Made by a program: the position numbers and the translations under genes. A stretch of 64,000 nucleotides of DNA from Morinoia aosen (Eukaryota > Arthropoda > Malacostraca > Amphipoda > Talitridae). This document shows positions 1-9,125 of the stretch, piece by piece; the stretch's first letter is position 1; every line of letters begins with the position of its first letter. Under the pieces are notes generated by a model. The model did no database searches, was not told the origin of the DNA, and was given only the letters and a program-made list of their open reading frames with translations. The DNA is taken from the NCBI GenBank assembly GCA_030386875.1, contig CM059577.1:22269038-22333037 (forward strand). Direction: 5' to 3'.

Positions 1-39
1 TGGAGCACCTGATGCAAGTGTTATAACAGCATAGAGAAC
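1..39. repeat. 31-bp minisatellite, left part
   Basis: One unit of the tandem repeat that resumes at 1127. The array is split by the Penelope-like element that follows. The last 12 bases (28-39) are repeated at 1127-1138 and form the target site duplication. Confidence 0.85.
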
Positions 40-85
40 GATTTAATTCAATGTTTTGCCGTTTGCAAAGTCTAACTACAAATAA

Positions 86-931
86 AATAGCAAGGAACTT
101 GAAAAAGAAAACTGTCTCCCGTTTCTGGATTCTATGATTACTCGTCGAAATAACAAATTTCACAGTTCCGTCTATCGCAAGCAAACATTCACTGGGTTGG
201 GTTTGAGTTTCTATAGTCTTTGTAATTTTCGTTTCAAATTAAATAGTATCAGAACTCTGTTATGTAGAGCGTATAATGTATGTTCAAGTTTTCAGTCGTT
301 TCATGGTGAAGTTGAATTTTTGAATAACTTTTTCCGTAATAATGGTTTCCCCGCTTGGCTGATACATTCCTCAATCAAAAAGTTTTTAAATTCAAAATTT
401 TGTGACCGCCCACCTATGACAACCGTACGGAAAAAAGATTTTTATTTTGTTATACCATATTTTGGCTACCAATCTGAAAAATTGAAAAAAGGTTTGCTGA
501 CGCTTTTATCAAAACATTTTATGCATATTAATTTTCGGATAATTTTAGTGAACGCATACAAATTCAATTCTTTTTTCAATTACAAAGATAAGCTTCCGAA
601 GGCTTTGCTCTCTTCAGTCGTCTACAAGTATCGTTGCGCACTGTGTGCGTCTGAGTACGTGGGGTCCACAAAAAGGGCCTTGCGTACTCGTGTAGCAGAG
701 CATGCTGGACGAAGCTTTCGAACAAATAGGCCTCTTGCTTCTCCCTCTCAATCCTCTGTGCGTGCACATGCAGAAAAGTGTGACTTGCCTGTTCGCTTAG
801 ATGATTTCCAGATAATTGCAACATCTTCTAGTCAAACAGATCTTCGAATTTTAGAGTCTCTTTTTATCATGAAAGACAAACCGGTTTTAAATGATGCCCA
901 ATCTTCCTTCCCCTTGCAAATTTCCTGTTAG
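86..931 (+). CDS. PLE polyprotein C-terminus (RT end plus GIY-YIG endonuclease), partial
   Basis: The frame is open from 86; the first Met is at 134, but the homologous reading begins upstream of it with LPFLDSMITR, a reverse transcriptase palm/thumb motif. Residues about 1-90 from the Met match the RT end (VYRKQTFTGLGL, then the RAYN segment). Residues about 160-255 form the GIY-YIG nuclease: VVYKYRCALC, YVGSTKRALRTRVAEH with the conserved Arg and His, and a late ILESLFIMKDKPVLND motif with the conserved Glu. The usual N-terminal RT motifs, including the catalytic Asp pair, are absent. In PLEs the nuclease nicks the target for target-primed reverse transcription. The nuclease half looks intact, so truncation is recent or the copy is young. 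No host function is implied. Confidence 0.88.
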   Translation, partial: NSKELEKENCLPFLDSMITRRNNKFHSSVYRKQTFTGLGLSFYSLCNFRFKLNSIRTLLCRAYNVCSSFQSFHGEVEFLNNFFRNNGFPAWLIHSSIKKFLNSKFCDRPPMTTVRKKDFYFVIPYFGYQSEKLKKGLLTLLSKHFMHINFRIILVNAYKFNSFFNYKDKLPKALLSSVVYKYRCALCASEYVGSTKRALRTRVAEHAGRSFRTNRPLASPSQSSVRAHAEKCDLPVRLDDFQIIATSSSQTDLRILESLFIMKDKPVLNDAQSSFPLQISC

Positions 932-1004
932 CAATTACAAATGTTATTCATATGTGTGTATATTTTTTTTTGTCTGTAAAAAATCTCTTGTATTTTCCCA
1001 GATG

Positions 1005-1031
1005 CTGAAGATGACCCTTGTGGTCGAAACG
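1005..1031 (+). ncRNA. Hammerhead-ribozyme-like motif of the PLE
   Basis: The sequence reads CTGAAGA, one T, stem GACC, loop CTTGT, stem GGTC, then GAAACG. This fits the hammerhead core CUGANGA - stem II - GAAA, with one extra base before the stem. PLEs are known to carry small hammerhead ribozymes in their terminal repeats. Similar motifs with different but still paired stems occur at 6371-6397 and 34345-34371. I cannot tell whether stems I and III form, so activity is unproven. Confidence 0.6.
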
Positions 1032-1126
1032 TTCATTTTCTCATTTATGTTTTTAGTGCTGACCTATTAAACTCTCTAAGAAATAATGTCTATTTTAAAA
1101 GTGACTATCCTTGCTATTTTATTTGT

Positions 1127-1653
1127 AGCATAGAGAACCTGATGCAAGTGTTATAACAGCATAGAGCACCTGGTGCAAGTGTTATAACAGCATAGAGCAC
1201 CTGGTGCAAGTGTTATAACAGCATAGAGCACCTGATGCAAGTGTTATAACAGCATAGGGCACCTGATGCAAGTGCTATAACAGAATGGAGCACCTGATGC
1301 AAGTGTTATAACAGCATAGAGCACCTGATGCAAGTGTTATAACAGCAAAGAGCACCTGATGCAAGTGTTATAACAGCATAGAGCACCTGGTGCAAGTGTT
1401 ATAACAGCTAAGAGCACCTGATGAAAGTGTTATAACAGCATAGAGCACCTGATGTAAGTGTTATAACAGCCTAAAGCACCTGATGTAAGTGTTATAACAG
1501 CAAAGAGCCCCTGATGAAAGTGTTATAACAGCATAGAGCACCTGGTGCAAGTGTTATAACAGCATAGAGCACCTGATGCAAGTGTTATAACAGCATAGAG
1601 CACCTGATGCAAGTGTTATAACAGCAAAGAGCACCTAATGAAAGTGTGTTATA
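1127..1653. repeat. Minisatellite, 31-bp unit, about 17 copies
   Basis: The unit contains AGAGCACCTGATGCAAGTG followed by TTATAACAGC. Copies differ by single substitutions, such as CTGATGC versus CTGGTGC. The array also received the PLE insertion to its left. Confidence 0.95.
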
Positions 1654-1994
1654 ATATTCATCCCTCAGCGCAGAGTTGGTAACTGCTCACATGCATTACT
1701 TAGCGCAGATGTGACACCAGGTTAGATCACTCAATGCTGATATTATAAGAGCGCAACAAAAGCTGGTGGCGGTGGAGCGATATGTAAGTGGCTTATTGCC
1801 CGTCTCTTGAGCCCCACCTGCCCCTGCTGCAGCCCTGCAGAGCCTGCGGGGCTGCAGCCGCTGAGTAACCATGTATTTCATCGCCAGCTCAACAAAGCTT
1901 AGGCTATGACCATATGACTGTATTTATGAAAAAGATGATCTGGCCAAATGTTTATTTCTAGGTAACCAGGTGCTGTCTTACAAAGTGATATTAC
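1654..1994. other. Unique sequence, downstream of DDR exon (intron)
   Basis: No gene is recognised. On the minus strand a GC-rich patch, about 1797-1880, has AG before and GT after a short open stretch and could be a small exon. The upstream pyrimidine tract is poor and the translation shows no DDR similarity that I can recognise. Confidence 0.4.
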
Positions 1995-2192
1995 CTCTTA
2001 GTAGCTCTATATATTCATCACCCACATCAGGCACCATCACCCCCAGCAGCACCACACACCCATCACCCACCGTGGCCTTGGCAGCGAGGGGAGTGGCGTA
2101 GAGGGTGATGGACTCAAATGCCCTCATCTGCAGGAAGGTGAAGTTGATGTGCAGAGGGTAGCGGGAGCTTAGCAGCTCGCCCTCGCACGGCA
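1995..2192 (-). CDS. Probable DDR exon (discoidin-like domain part)
   Basis: The exon is bounded by acceptor CCCTCAG before 2192 and donor GTAATATCAC after 1995. It is 198 bp with phase 1 at both ends, so it joins the 11302-11520 exon without a shift. The translation includes PLHINFTFLQMRAFESITLY. Its spacing of hydrophobic residues and the FxF..xRAF pattern resemble the second, discoidin-like beta-sandwich of DDR receptors (family pattern VEMEFEFDRLRAF). Conserved residues that should precede it (a GQL.DG...WVGW stretch) are missing here, so an exon may be unseen in the preceding intron, or the protein is divergent. A Tyr kinase would follow, off the left edge. Confidence is lower than for the two upstream exons. 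Confidence 0.55.
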
Positions 2193-2254
2193 CTGAGGGC
2201 ACACACGCCACCTTTGTTAGCACGCACATATGTGTGTGTATAAGCATGTACCGA

Positions 2255-2624
2255 TATTGAAGGACATGCCTACATACATATATATGTAAAAGACATGACC
2301 GTGTTGAAGGACATACCTACATATATATGTAAAAGACATGACCGTATAGAAGGACATACCTACATATATGTGTAAAAGACATGACCGTATAGAAGGACAT
2401 ACCTACATATATATGTAAAAGACATGACCGTATTGAAGGACATACCTACATGTATGTGTAAAAGACATGACCGTATTGAAGGGCATACCTACTCATATGT
2501 GTAAAAGACATGATCGTATTGAATGACATACCTACATGTATGTGTAAAAGACATGACCGTATTGGAGGACATATCTACTCATATATGTAAAAGACATGAC
2601 CGTATTTAAGGACGTACCTACATA
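2255..2624. repeat. Minisatellite, about 43-bp unit, left part
   Basis: Repeats of AAAAGACATGACCGTATTG, AAGGACATACC and a TACATATATGT stretch, eight or nine units. The mariner at 2627 interrupts this array, which continues at 8233. Confidence 0.92.
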
Positions 2625-2626
2625 TA

Positions 2627-2746
2627 CAGGGTGTTGGTGGAACTCTTGGTACAAACTTCGGCTACTAGTAGAAAATACAAATTTAAACACTTTTTCATCA
2701 CTGAAAAACTATCGAAAAACGCTTAGTTTTTCAATTATTGGGCTTA
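2627..2746. repeat. Mariner left terminal inverted repeat
   Basis: Nearly perfect inverse of 8111-8230, beginning CAGGGTGTTGGTGG at a TA target. A 120-bp inverted repeat is long for a mariner, whose repeats are often near 30 bp. Confidence 0.9.
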
Positions 2747-2885
2747 GCAGTTTATAATGCTGCGCTTCAAGAACTCACGGCGATCCTAGTTAGCCACATG
2801 CACTAATGTTCAATAATAACACACGAGAGTAATGGAAAACGTTAAATAACATAAGGTACTTTAATAAATAATAGAAAGTAACGCA

Positions 2886-3146
2886 TCAAAGTAGGTGTTC
2901 AAAATTTCGACCATTAACATCAATACACGCACGACACCTTCGTCGAAGCGAGTTGCGTACGTTGCTAAACATTCCTGGGTTGTCAGCGATATCTCCAGCA
3001 GAGACTGCAATTCGAGCGACAAGGTCTTCTTGCGACTCCACAGGTGTCGCATAAATCAGAGATTTCAAGTGCCCCCATAAGAAAAAATCTAACGGAGTCA
3101 AATCAGGTAATCTCGGTGGCCAGGACACAGCCCCACCACGACTAAC
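2886..3146 (-). pseudogene. Mariner transposase, C-terminal block
   Basis: In frame with the N-terminal block when the 3147-7046 insertion and one target repeat are ignored. It starts inside the segment RWVSRGGAVSWPP and continues with RLPDLTPLDFFLWGHLKS. The last Asp of that motif is the third catalytic acid. It ends with NGRNFEHLL and a stop at 2886. With the N-terminal block, the protein would be about 355 residues, normal for mariner. As it stands it is a fragment without a start of its own. Confidence 0.85.
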
Positions 3147-3284
3147 TAGTGATGCAAAAAAAAAACGGTTTTATTTGATTGCGTTTTTTTTTGCAAAAAA
3201 AACGTGTTTTTTATGTGTTTTTTGTTTTTTTTTTGTTTTTTTTTGCACACCTAAATTTTGTTAAGCATATGTCTGGGTTTTGTT

Positions 3285-4245
3285 TGGACACCTGAAATAT
3301 ATTAATATCCATGTTTTTTAGTCATTTCATTGTTATAAAAACATCAAAAAGAAACCATACAGTGAAAGTGGTGGCAGATAACCCACAATTACCTAGAGGC
3401 GTCTAAGAGGAACAGCAGGAGCCACAGAACTTATATTGATGGAGTCAAAATTCAGAGCTTACTATCTCTACTATGCCTGCTTTTATTTTTATGTGACCAA
3501 AAAAATCAGACTTTGCAGAGATAATAAGGGTAAATCTGAAGGATTTGTCAGTTATCGATTTTGTAAATTTTGATGCCTAACCTCAGCGTAGTTAATTAGA
3601 TCGAAATAAACAAGTTTTCTTCTATGCACTTTCCGTCTCAAATGAGTATTTTATTAGTTATAACGGTAAATGACTTACCGCAACTCCTGTGTTTGAAGCG
3701 GCAAGTAATTCAAGGAGCACGTCGGACAGCAACATTGCAATGCGCACTCGCTTCCAGCGCAATCGTCATCAAAGACGAAACCAAACCTACCGCTAAACTT
3801 CGTTAAATACTCTTTTGAAGAGAAAAGTGTATAGAAGAAAAGTTGTTCATTTCGATGTTATTACCATGATTCAAGCAACAAAAATTCGAAAATCGATGAG
3901 TAGCTGTTTATTCGAACGGATTCGTCATCAAAGACGAAACTAAACTTATCGCTATAAATCGTAAAATACTCATTTGAGACGAAAGGTGCGTAGAAGAAAA
4001 CTTGTTTATTTTGATTCAATTAATTAGGTTCAGGCACCAAAAAGTGGAAAATCGATAACTGACATATCCTTCAGATTTACCATAAGCTCTGAATTTTGAC
4101 TCCATCAATATAAGTTCTGTGGCTCCTGCTGTACCTCTTAGACTCTAGGTAATTGTGGGTTATCTGCCACCACTTTTACTGTATGGTTTCTTTTTCATGT
4201 TTTCATTACAAAACAATGACTAAAAACCATAGATATGAATATATT
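3285..4245. repeat. Long imperfect inverted repeat (foldback A)
   Basis: The left arm, about 3285-3665, and the right arm, about 3945-4245, match in inverse orientation over some 300 bp. Examples are GTGGTGGCAGATAACCCAC at left and its inverse near 4155, and the TGGAGTCAAAATTCAGAGC block. The left arm holds an extra stretch of about 65 bp. The spacer contains a partial direct repeat around CGTCATCAAAGACGAAAC (3764 and 3930). No coding content is recognised. Confidence 0.8.
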
Positions 4246-4297
4246 TAAGGTGACCAAAAAATATGCTGTTTTTTAAAAACATGTTTTTTTTTACAAA

Positions 4298-4986
4298 AAA
4301 TTCTGGGTCAATGTGAAGTTTAATGCAATCAGAAAATAATAATTAGCGATCCCAGGAATCACTAAAGGAACCCATTTAAGAACGTTTTACACGAATGACA
4401 TTCTGCTCGCTGATGCGTTATTTTCGAATAATTGAACTTTGAAGTTGGCCTTTGCGCCAAAGGAAGCGAGCGCGTGAAACGGAATTTAATTAATAACGGA
4501 AGCTATTACAAACGTAAAGAGGTTGGGTTGGGAGGGGGAGGCACAGTTCTTCTAATGAAAATTATAAATAAAGCTTCTAACCAACCCATTTGGGTGATGA
4601 CCGCAATCTTGTTGACATCGGCTCTAAGATGGCAGCGCCCTTGGTGGTCGCCATCTTAGAGCCGATGTAAACAAGATTGTGGTCGTCACGTTAATGGGTG
4701 GGTTAGAAGCTTTATTTATAATTTTCGCTAGAAGAACTGTGCCTCCCCCTCACGACCCAACCTCTTTACGTTTGTAACAGGGGGTTAGCTTCCGTTTTTA
4801 ATTAAATTACGCTCGCTTCCTTTGGCTCGGGAAGTCCACCTTCAAAGTTCAATGATTCGAAAATAAAGCATCAGTGAGCAGAATTTCGTTCTTGTAAAAT
4901 GTTCTTAAATGGGTTCCTTTAGTGATTGTTTGGAATATAATTAACAATTTCCATGATTGCATTAAACTTCACATTGACCGAATTCT
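4298..4986. repeat. Near-perfect 689-bp palindrome (foldback B)
   Basis: Arms 4298-4633 and 4650-4986 are inverse copies of about 336 bp with a 16-base loop. The centre reads CTAAGATGGC - loop - GCCATCTTAG. Divergence between arms is low near the centre and higher at the ends. A transcript would fold into a hairpin of about 330 bp. The short open frame at 4432-4659 is part of the arm and not a gene. Confidence 0.9.
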
Positions 4987-5494
4987 GACTAATAAAAATG
5001 AATATCAATATATTCTCTGGTACCAAATATAACCATGCTGTTTTTTTTACAAAGAATCATGACTAAAAAACAATATATTTTATGTGACCTAAAAAGTCCC
5101 ATGCAGTTTTTAAAAAAACATGTTTTTTACTAAAAAATCATGACTGAAAAAACATGAATAATATATATGAGACCAAAAAAATGTTTTTGTACTAAAAAAT
5201 CATGACTAAAAAAACATGAATATATTTATGAGACCTAAAAAACCCCATGCTGTTTTTTAAAAAATGTTTTTTTACAAACAATGATGTATAAGAAAACCTG
5301 GATATGAATATATTTTATGCGACCAAAAAACCATGCTGTTTTATTTTATGTATTTTTCATAAAAAATCGTGTCTTAAAATCATGGATATTAACATATTTT
5401 ATGTTACCAAAAAATCCTTGCATTTTTAAACATGTTTTTTTATTAAAAAGTTAATATTATTCATTTTTTGGTCACGAATTCTTTGTAAAAAAAC

Positions 5495-5770
5495 ACCCCT
5501 CAGGGGGATACAATTATTGTATCTATGGGAACTAGCGCTCCCAGGGGGACAATGTAAGGGCCCAAGCTGAGAGTTAGGTAGGCCTTCTTTTTGTTGAAAT
5601 GAAATGTTTTTGTGATGATAAGGACCACCTTTTTTCGGTTCACTGCTGTCCTGTTTTTCAGCACCTACTACTGTCTTCTTCAACTTTGATCTTGTTTCAT
5701 AATCTTCCTTCCTCTCTTTGGATCGCATTCGTTGCTGGGTAGGGAGGCTAAAACTAATGACTAATGTAAT
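5495..5770 (-). repeat. Dispersed repeat family, copy 1 (inverse)
   Basis: It matches, on the minus strand, the family present at 13448, 15855, 19555, 29881, 35015, 36736 and 40425. Shared landmarks are GTAGGTGCTGAAAAACAGGA, TTCAACAAAAAGAAGGCC, CTGGGAGCGCTAGTTCCC and a terminal hairpin CCCCTGAGGGG. The open frame on this strand (5426-5785) comes from the repeat and is not a gene. Confidence 0.75.
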
Positions 5771-6268
5771 CTGTAAAAAAAACATGGATATTAATTTATT
5801 TTATGTGACCAAAAAACCATGTTTTTTTAAGAAATTTTTTTTTTACAAAAAACATGAGTGTTATTAAATTTTATCTGACCAAAAAACCATGACATTTCAA
5901 AAACCATGTTTTTTTCACCAAAAGTCATTAATTTCCATGTTTTTTAGTCATGATTTTTTTTTTGGTTAAGAAAACATGATTTAAAAAAACCAGCATGTTT
6001 TTTTGGCACATAAAATATATTAGTATCCACATTTTTTAATCATGATTTTTTTGTAAAAAAGATGTTTATTTTAAAAAATACAGCATGGTTGTTTATGGTA
6101 AAATAAAGTATATTAATATCCGTGTTTTTTAGTCATCGAGTTTTTTGTAACAAAAACATTCAAAAAACAGCATGGATTTTTTGGTCACATAAGATATATT
6201 AATATCCATTAGAACCGTACCAGGTCTTAGAATAAAATATCCACAAAGAATCTATTCACTCTATAAAA

Positions 6269-6295
6269 CCTTTTGGAGACTAGCTCCATCCTCAG
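6269..6295 (-). ncRNA. Hammerhead-like motif, left arm
   Basis: On the minus strand: CTGAGGA, T, stem GGAG, loop CTAGT, stem CTCC, then AAAAGG. The GAAA core is changed to AAAA, so this copy is probably inactive. Confidence 0.4.
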
Positions 6296-6370
6296 TAAGT
6301 CATTCAGTCAAATGTTTTTCAAAGGAACAGTGAAAATTCATTGTCCATTTCACCAAATTTTACAGAATGA

Positions 6371-6397
6371 CTGAGGATGGAGCTGGTCTCCGAAAGG
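6371..6397 (+). ncRNA. Hammerhead-like motif, right arm
   Basis: CTGAGGA, T, stem GGAG, loop CTGGT, stem CTCC, GAAAGG. It keeps CUGANGA and GAAA but ends AAAG rather than AAAC. Its stem has a different sequence from the motif at 1005 but pairs equally well. Confidence 0.5.
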
Positions 6398-7047
6398 TTT
6401 TATGGAGTGAATAGATTCTATGTAGATATTTTATTCTAGGACCTAGTACAGTTCTAATAAACATGATTTCAATATTAACAGCATTCTTTGTTTATAAGTT
6501 TCTGAAGACAATTCGACTAAAGAAAACTAACTTTCCTGATATTTACATCCGTGTTTTTTTGTCATGATTTTTTTTAAATGTTAATAAAAAATGATTTTTT
6601 TGGTGCAATGAACTATAATAGCCATGTTTTTTAGTCATAATTTTTGTATAAATAACATGTTTTTTTAAAAAAAAACAGCATGGTTTTTTAGTTACATCTC
6701 TATCAATGACCATAAGTAAAGATATGTTATTATAACACACCATTTTGGGAGTTTAAGGTCATTCACATGTATTGTAAAATAAATGAAATATCAAAGCATG
6801 AAACCGCAGAAAATGAAAAAGTTCATAAAACCATAGAAAACCATCAATTAAGAAGTATGCTGTTTTATTTTGTAATTTGACATGAAAACAAATAATGTAA
6901 TGTGGTTCTTTTTCTTGCTGAGTTATTTTCAGACAAAATATTAAAAAAAAAACAAAATATCCACGTTTTTTTTGGCCACGGTTTTTTTTGTAAAAAAACG
7001 TGTTTTTTAAAAAAAAACGGCGTGGTTTTTTTTTAGTCACATCTCTA

Positions 7048-7868
7048 CGACTAACCCATCGATTTGTAAATTTTTGGGCAAGAAACCGTCGCACATTTAG
7101 AGCATAATGTGCCGGAGCTCCATTGTGTTGAAACCAAAGTCGTTTACGTATACATAATGGCACATTTTCCAATAAACCAGGAAGGACTTCTTCAAGAAAG
7201 ATTTTGTACACATCTCCAGTAAGACGCTCTGGCAGAATGTATGGACCAATAAGTTGATTGTGCACGATACCTGCCCAAACATTGACAGTGTAGCGATGTT
7301 GGCGATGACGTTCATGCATGACATGAGGATTGTTGTTCTGCTGCCATGAGTGAAAGTTATGATAATCAAAAATTCCATCTCGGCTGAAGGTTGCTTTATC
7401 CGTAAACAACACAAACTCTGCAAAATTGGCATCTTCTACCCCCCGATCTAGAAACCACTGCGCGAATCGCTCACGAGGACCATGATCAACGGGAAGGAGA
7501 CCCTGGACTCTCTGGAAGTGATACGGATGATAATTATTCCGGTTCAATACATGCCACACTGTACTATGGTCACGAATACCCAAAAACGCTGCTGCGGCAC
7601 GGGTGCTCGTACGCGGGTTTCTACGGAAATAATCCAACGCTTCTTGCTCTCGATGATAATTTATTGGGCGACCAACGTCTACTCTGTTTACACTAAAACT
7701 GCCGGTTTCCGTCAATCTTCGGTGCAATGCAGTGAATAATCGATGATCAGGGACTCCTCGATTAAGGTAACGTTCGTGATAGATTCTCGCGGCACGTCTT
7801 GCATTACCATTAGCAGCACCATAAGTGAAATGCATGTCTGCCATTTGTGCATTTGTAAGGCGATACAT
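7048..7868 (-). pseudogene. Mariner transposase, N-terminal and catalytic block
   Basis: The likely start is the Met at 7868 (MYRLTNAQMADMH), 15 codons inside the longer open frame. A helix-turn-helix region (about residues 1-60) like the Pfam DUF4817 domain of arthropod transposases comes first, then GRPINYH as linker. The first catalytic Asp is in LFTDKATFSRDG. The second catalytic position reads FQHNGAPAHY, with Asn where this family normally has Asp. The block ends in RWVSR, where the insertion begins. Spacing from this Asn to the third Asp is 41 intervening residues, the DD41D pattern of rosa-type mariners. Confidence 0.9.
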
Positions 7869-8110
7869 CTTACCACTTCGGTGCCACGGTGCTAACTGAC
7901 AAAAGATACACATACGCTTCTCACCAGGGGACGCTAACGTTGACTAGGAATTTCTAGAAATTTCCTGAATCTGTGAATTAATGTTTCAAACTGTAAATAA
8001 AACATGTTCGATTCTGCCAACACTTTTTCATTCTAATTCCCCATATTGCCCTTATTCCTGTCTGTTGCGAAATGGCTGTTGTGTTCTTGTAGCGTAGTAT
8101 TAAAAACTTC

Positions 8111-8230
8111 TAAGCCCAATAATTAAAAAACTAAGCGTTTTTCGATATTTTTTCACTGATGAAAAAGTGTTTAAATTTGTATTTTCTACTAGTAGCCGAA
8201 GTTTGTACCAAGAGTTCCGCCAACACCCTG
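8111..8230. repeat. Mariner right terminal inverted repeat
   Basis: Inverse of 2627-2746, ending CCAACACCCTG before the TA at 8231-8232. Confidence 0.9.
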
Positions 8231-8232
8231 TA

Positions 8233-8520
8233 TATGTAAAAGACATGACCATATTGAAGGACATACCTACTCATATATGCAAAAGACATGACCGTATTTT
8301 AAGAACACACCTAAAATATAAATTTACAAGAAAGTACCTATATTTAAAGAAATTCCTATTATGTTTAAGGACATATCTGTATATGTATATAGACATACCT
8401 GTAAGAAAGAACATACCCGTTACATTTAGGGATGTACCTATATATGCATAAGGACACACCTATGTATGTATAAGAACATACCTATGTATGTAAGAATATA
8501 TATGTATAAGGACACACTTT
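8233..8520. repeat. Minisatellite, about 43-bp unit, right part
   Basis: Continues the array at 2255-2624 after the mariner. The first two units are well preserved; beyond about 8320 they decay to AAGGACATACCTAT-like pieces. Confidence 0.8.
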
Positions 8521-8706
8521 TATTCATCGCTACATTATTAAAATTATGCTGCACAAACGTTTATTCAGCCTGATCCTATGGAGAAGAAATGAGCGAAGCG
8601 CAGTCAATGAGCACAAGAGTTCCCTGTATCTTTTTCTGATTGTATTTTTCAATTGATATGTATGAACACCAGAGGAGCTGCACACTTTTCGGTGAAAAGA
8701 ATGCTA

Positions 8707-8775
8707 TTGCCGGACTGGGATTGATCCAAGGTTTCATCCGTACCAAAATGTTTTGCTCAACCGTCGCGCCATGGC
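8707..8775 (-). pseudogene. tRNA-like relic (possible SINE head)
   Basis: Read on the minus strand it begins CCATGGCGCGACGGTTGAGC, like an acceptor and D arm. It ends GGATCAATCCCAGTCCGG, like a T arm followed by the acceptor strand. The T loop is altered (GATCAATC rather than GTTCGAATC) and the anticodon arm does not fold well. A tRNA-derived SINE head or dead tRNA is the best guess. Confidence 0.35.
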
Positions 8776-8839
8776 ACAGAAGTTAAATTGAGGGGATACC
8801 TTTACACATTTTCCGAATTTTGAGGGTACACCTACAACG

Positions 8840-9125
8840 CTAATGGCGTACTCTTAGTTATGAGGGCATCCTACTAGTTTTGAGGGCATACTCCTAGTTC
8901 TGAGGGCATACTCTTAGTTCTGAGGGTATACCCCTATTTCTGAAGGCATACTCCTAGTTCTGAGGCATACTCCTAGTTTTGAAAGTATACTCCTAGTTCT
9001 AAGGGCATCCTCCTAGTTCTGAGGGTATACCTCATGTTCTGAGGGTATACCTCATGTTCTGAGGGTATACCACAAGTTTTGAGGGTAGACCTCATGTTCT
9101 GAGGGTATACCTCAAGCTCTGAGAA
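8840..9125. repeat. Minisatellite, 20-bp unit, about 14 copies
   Basis: Units are of the type GAGGGCATACTCCTAGTTCT at left and GAGGGTATACCTCATGTTCT at right, a gradient of variants along the array. Confidence 0.92.

Larger units (their letters stand above)
40..1126 (+). mobile_element. Penelope-like retroelement, 5'-truncated copy
   Basis: The element carries the end of a reverse transcriptase followed by a GIY-YIG endonuclease, the domain order of Penelope-like elements (PLEs). A 12-bp direct repeat, AGCATAGAGAAC, flanks it at 28-39 and 1127-1138. It lies within a minisatellite whose other units read almost the same, so this is a clean insertion. A 21-bp perfect inverted repeat occupies 76-96 and 1108-1128, its last two bases overlapping the right target repeat. 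Inverted terminal segments are typical of PLEs. A hammerhead-like motif sits after the ORF at 1005-1031. Most of the reverse transcriptase is missing, so the copy cannot be autonomous. Confidence 0.9.
6211..6455. mobile_element. PLE-type palindrome with two opposed hammerhead-like motifs
   Basis: Arms 6211-6305 and 6365-6455 are inverse copies of about 90 bp, with a 59-bp spacer. Each arm carries the motif CTGAGGATGGAG...CTCC, read outward in opposite directions. The motif is the one found at the ends of the Penelope copies. I interpret this as an inverted pair of PLE terminal repeats or a non-autonomous derivative. No coding part is present. Confidence 0.65.
3147..7046. mobile_element. hAT-like non-autonomous insertion with palindromic interior
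   Basis: A direct repeat of 8 or 9 bp, (A)CGACTAAC, flanks it at 3138-3146 and 7047-7055. Its ends are TAGTGATGCAAAAA on the left and, inverted, AGAGATGTGACTAAAAA on the right. Both are reminiscent of hAT termini (TAGAGATG-like), and 8-bp duplications fit hAT. I see no hAT transposase. The interior consists mostly of decayed A/T-rich units (CATGTTTTTTAGTCATG and TGGTCACATAAAATAT variants in both orientations) with two long palindromes, a Penelope-type palindrome and one copy of the dispersed repeat family. Superfamily assignment is an inference. Confidence 0.65.
2627..8230 (-). mobile_element. Mariner (DD41D, rosa-type) element, interrupted
   Basis: Terminal inverted repeats of about 120 bp (2627-2746 and 8111-8230) start CAGGGTGTTGG and are flanked by TA at 2625-2626 and 8231-8232, the mariner target duplication. 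The transposase runs on the minus strand in two blocks, 7048-7868 and 2886-3146, split by a 3.9-kb insertion that has its own target duplication. Without the insertion the element would be about 1.7 kb. It lies in what I infer to be a DDR intron and inside a minisatellite. It is dead through the insertion and a changed catalytic residue. Confidence 0.9.

Noticed and set aside
5426-5785. 119-codon minus-strand frame with a hydrophobic start
   Set aside because: It coincides with a copy of the dispersed repeat family, whose other copies are not open.
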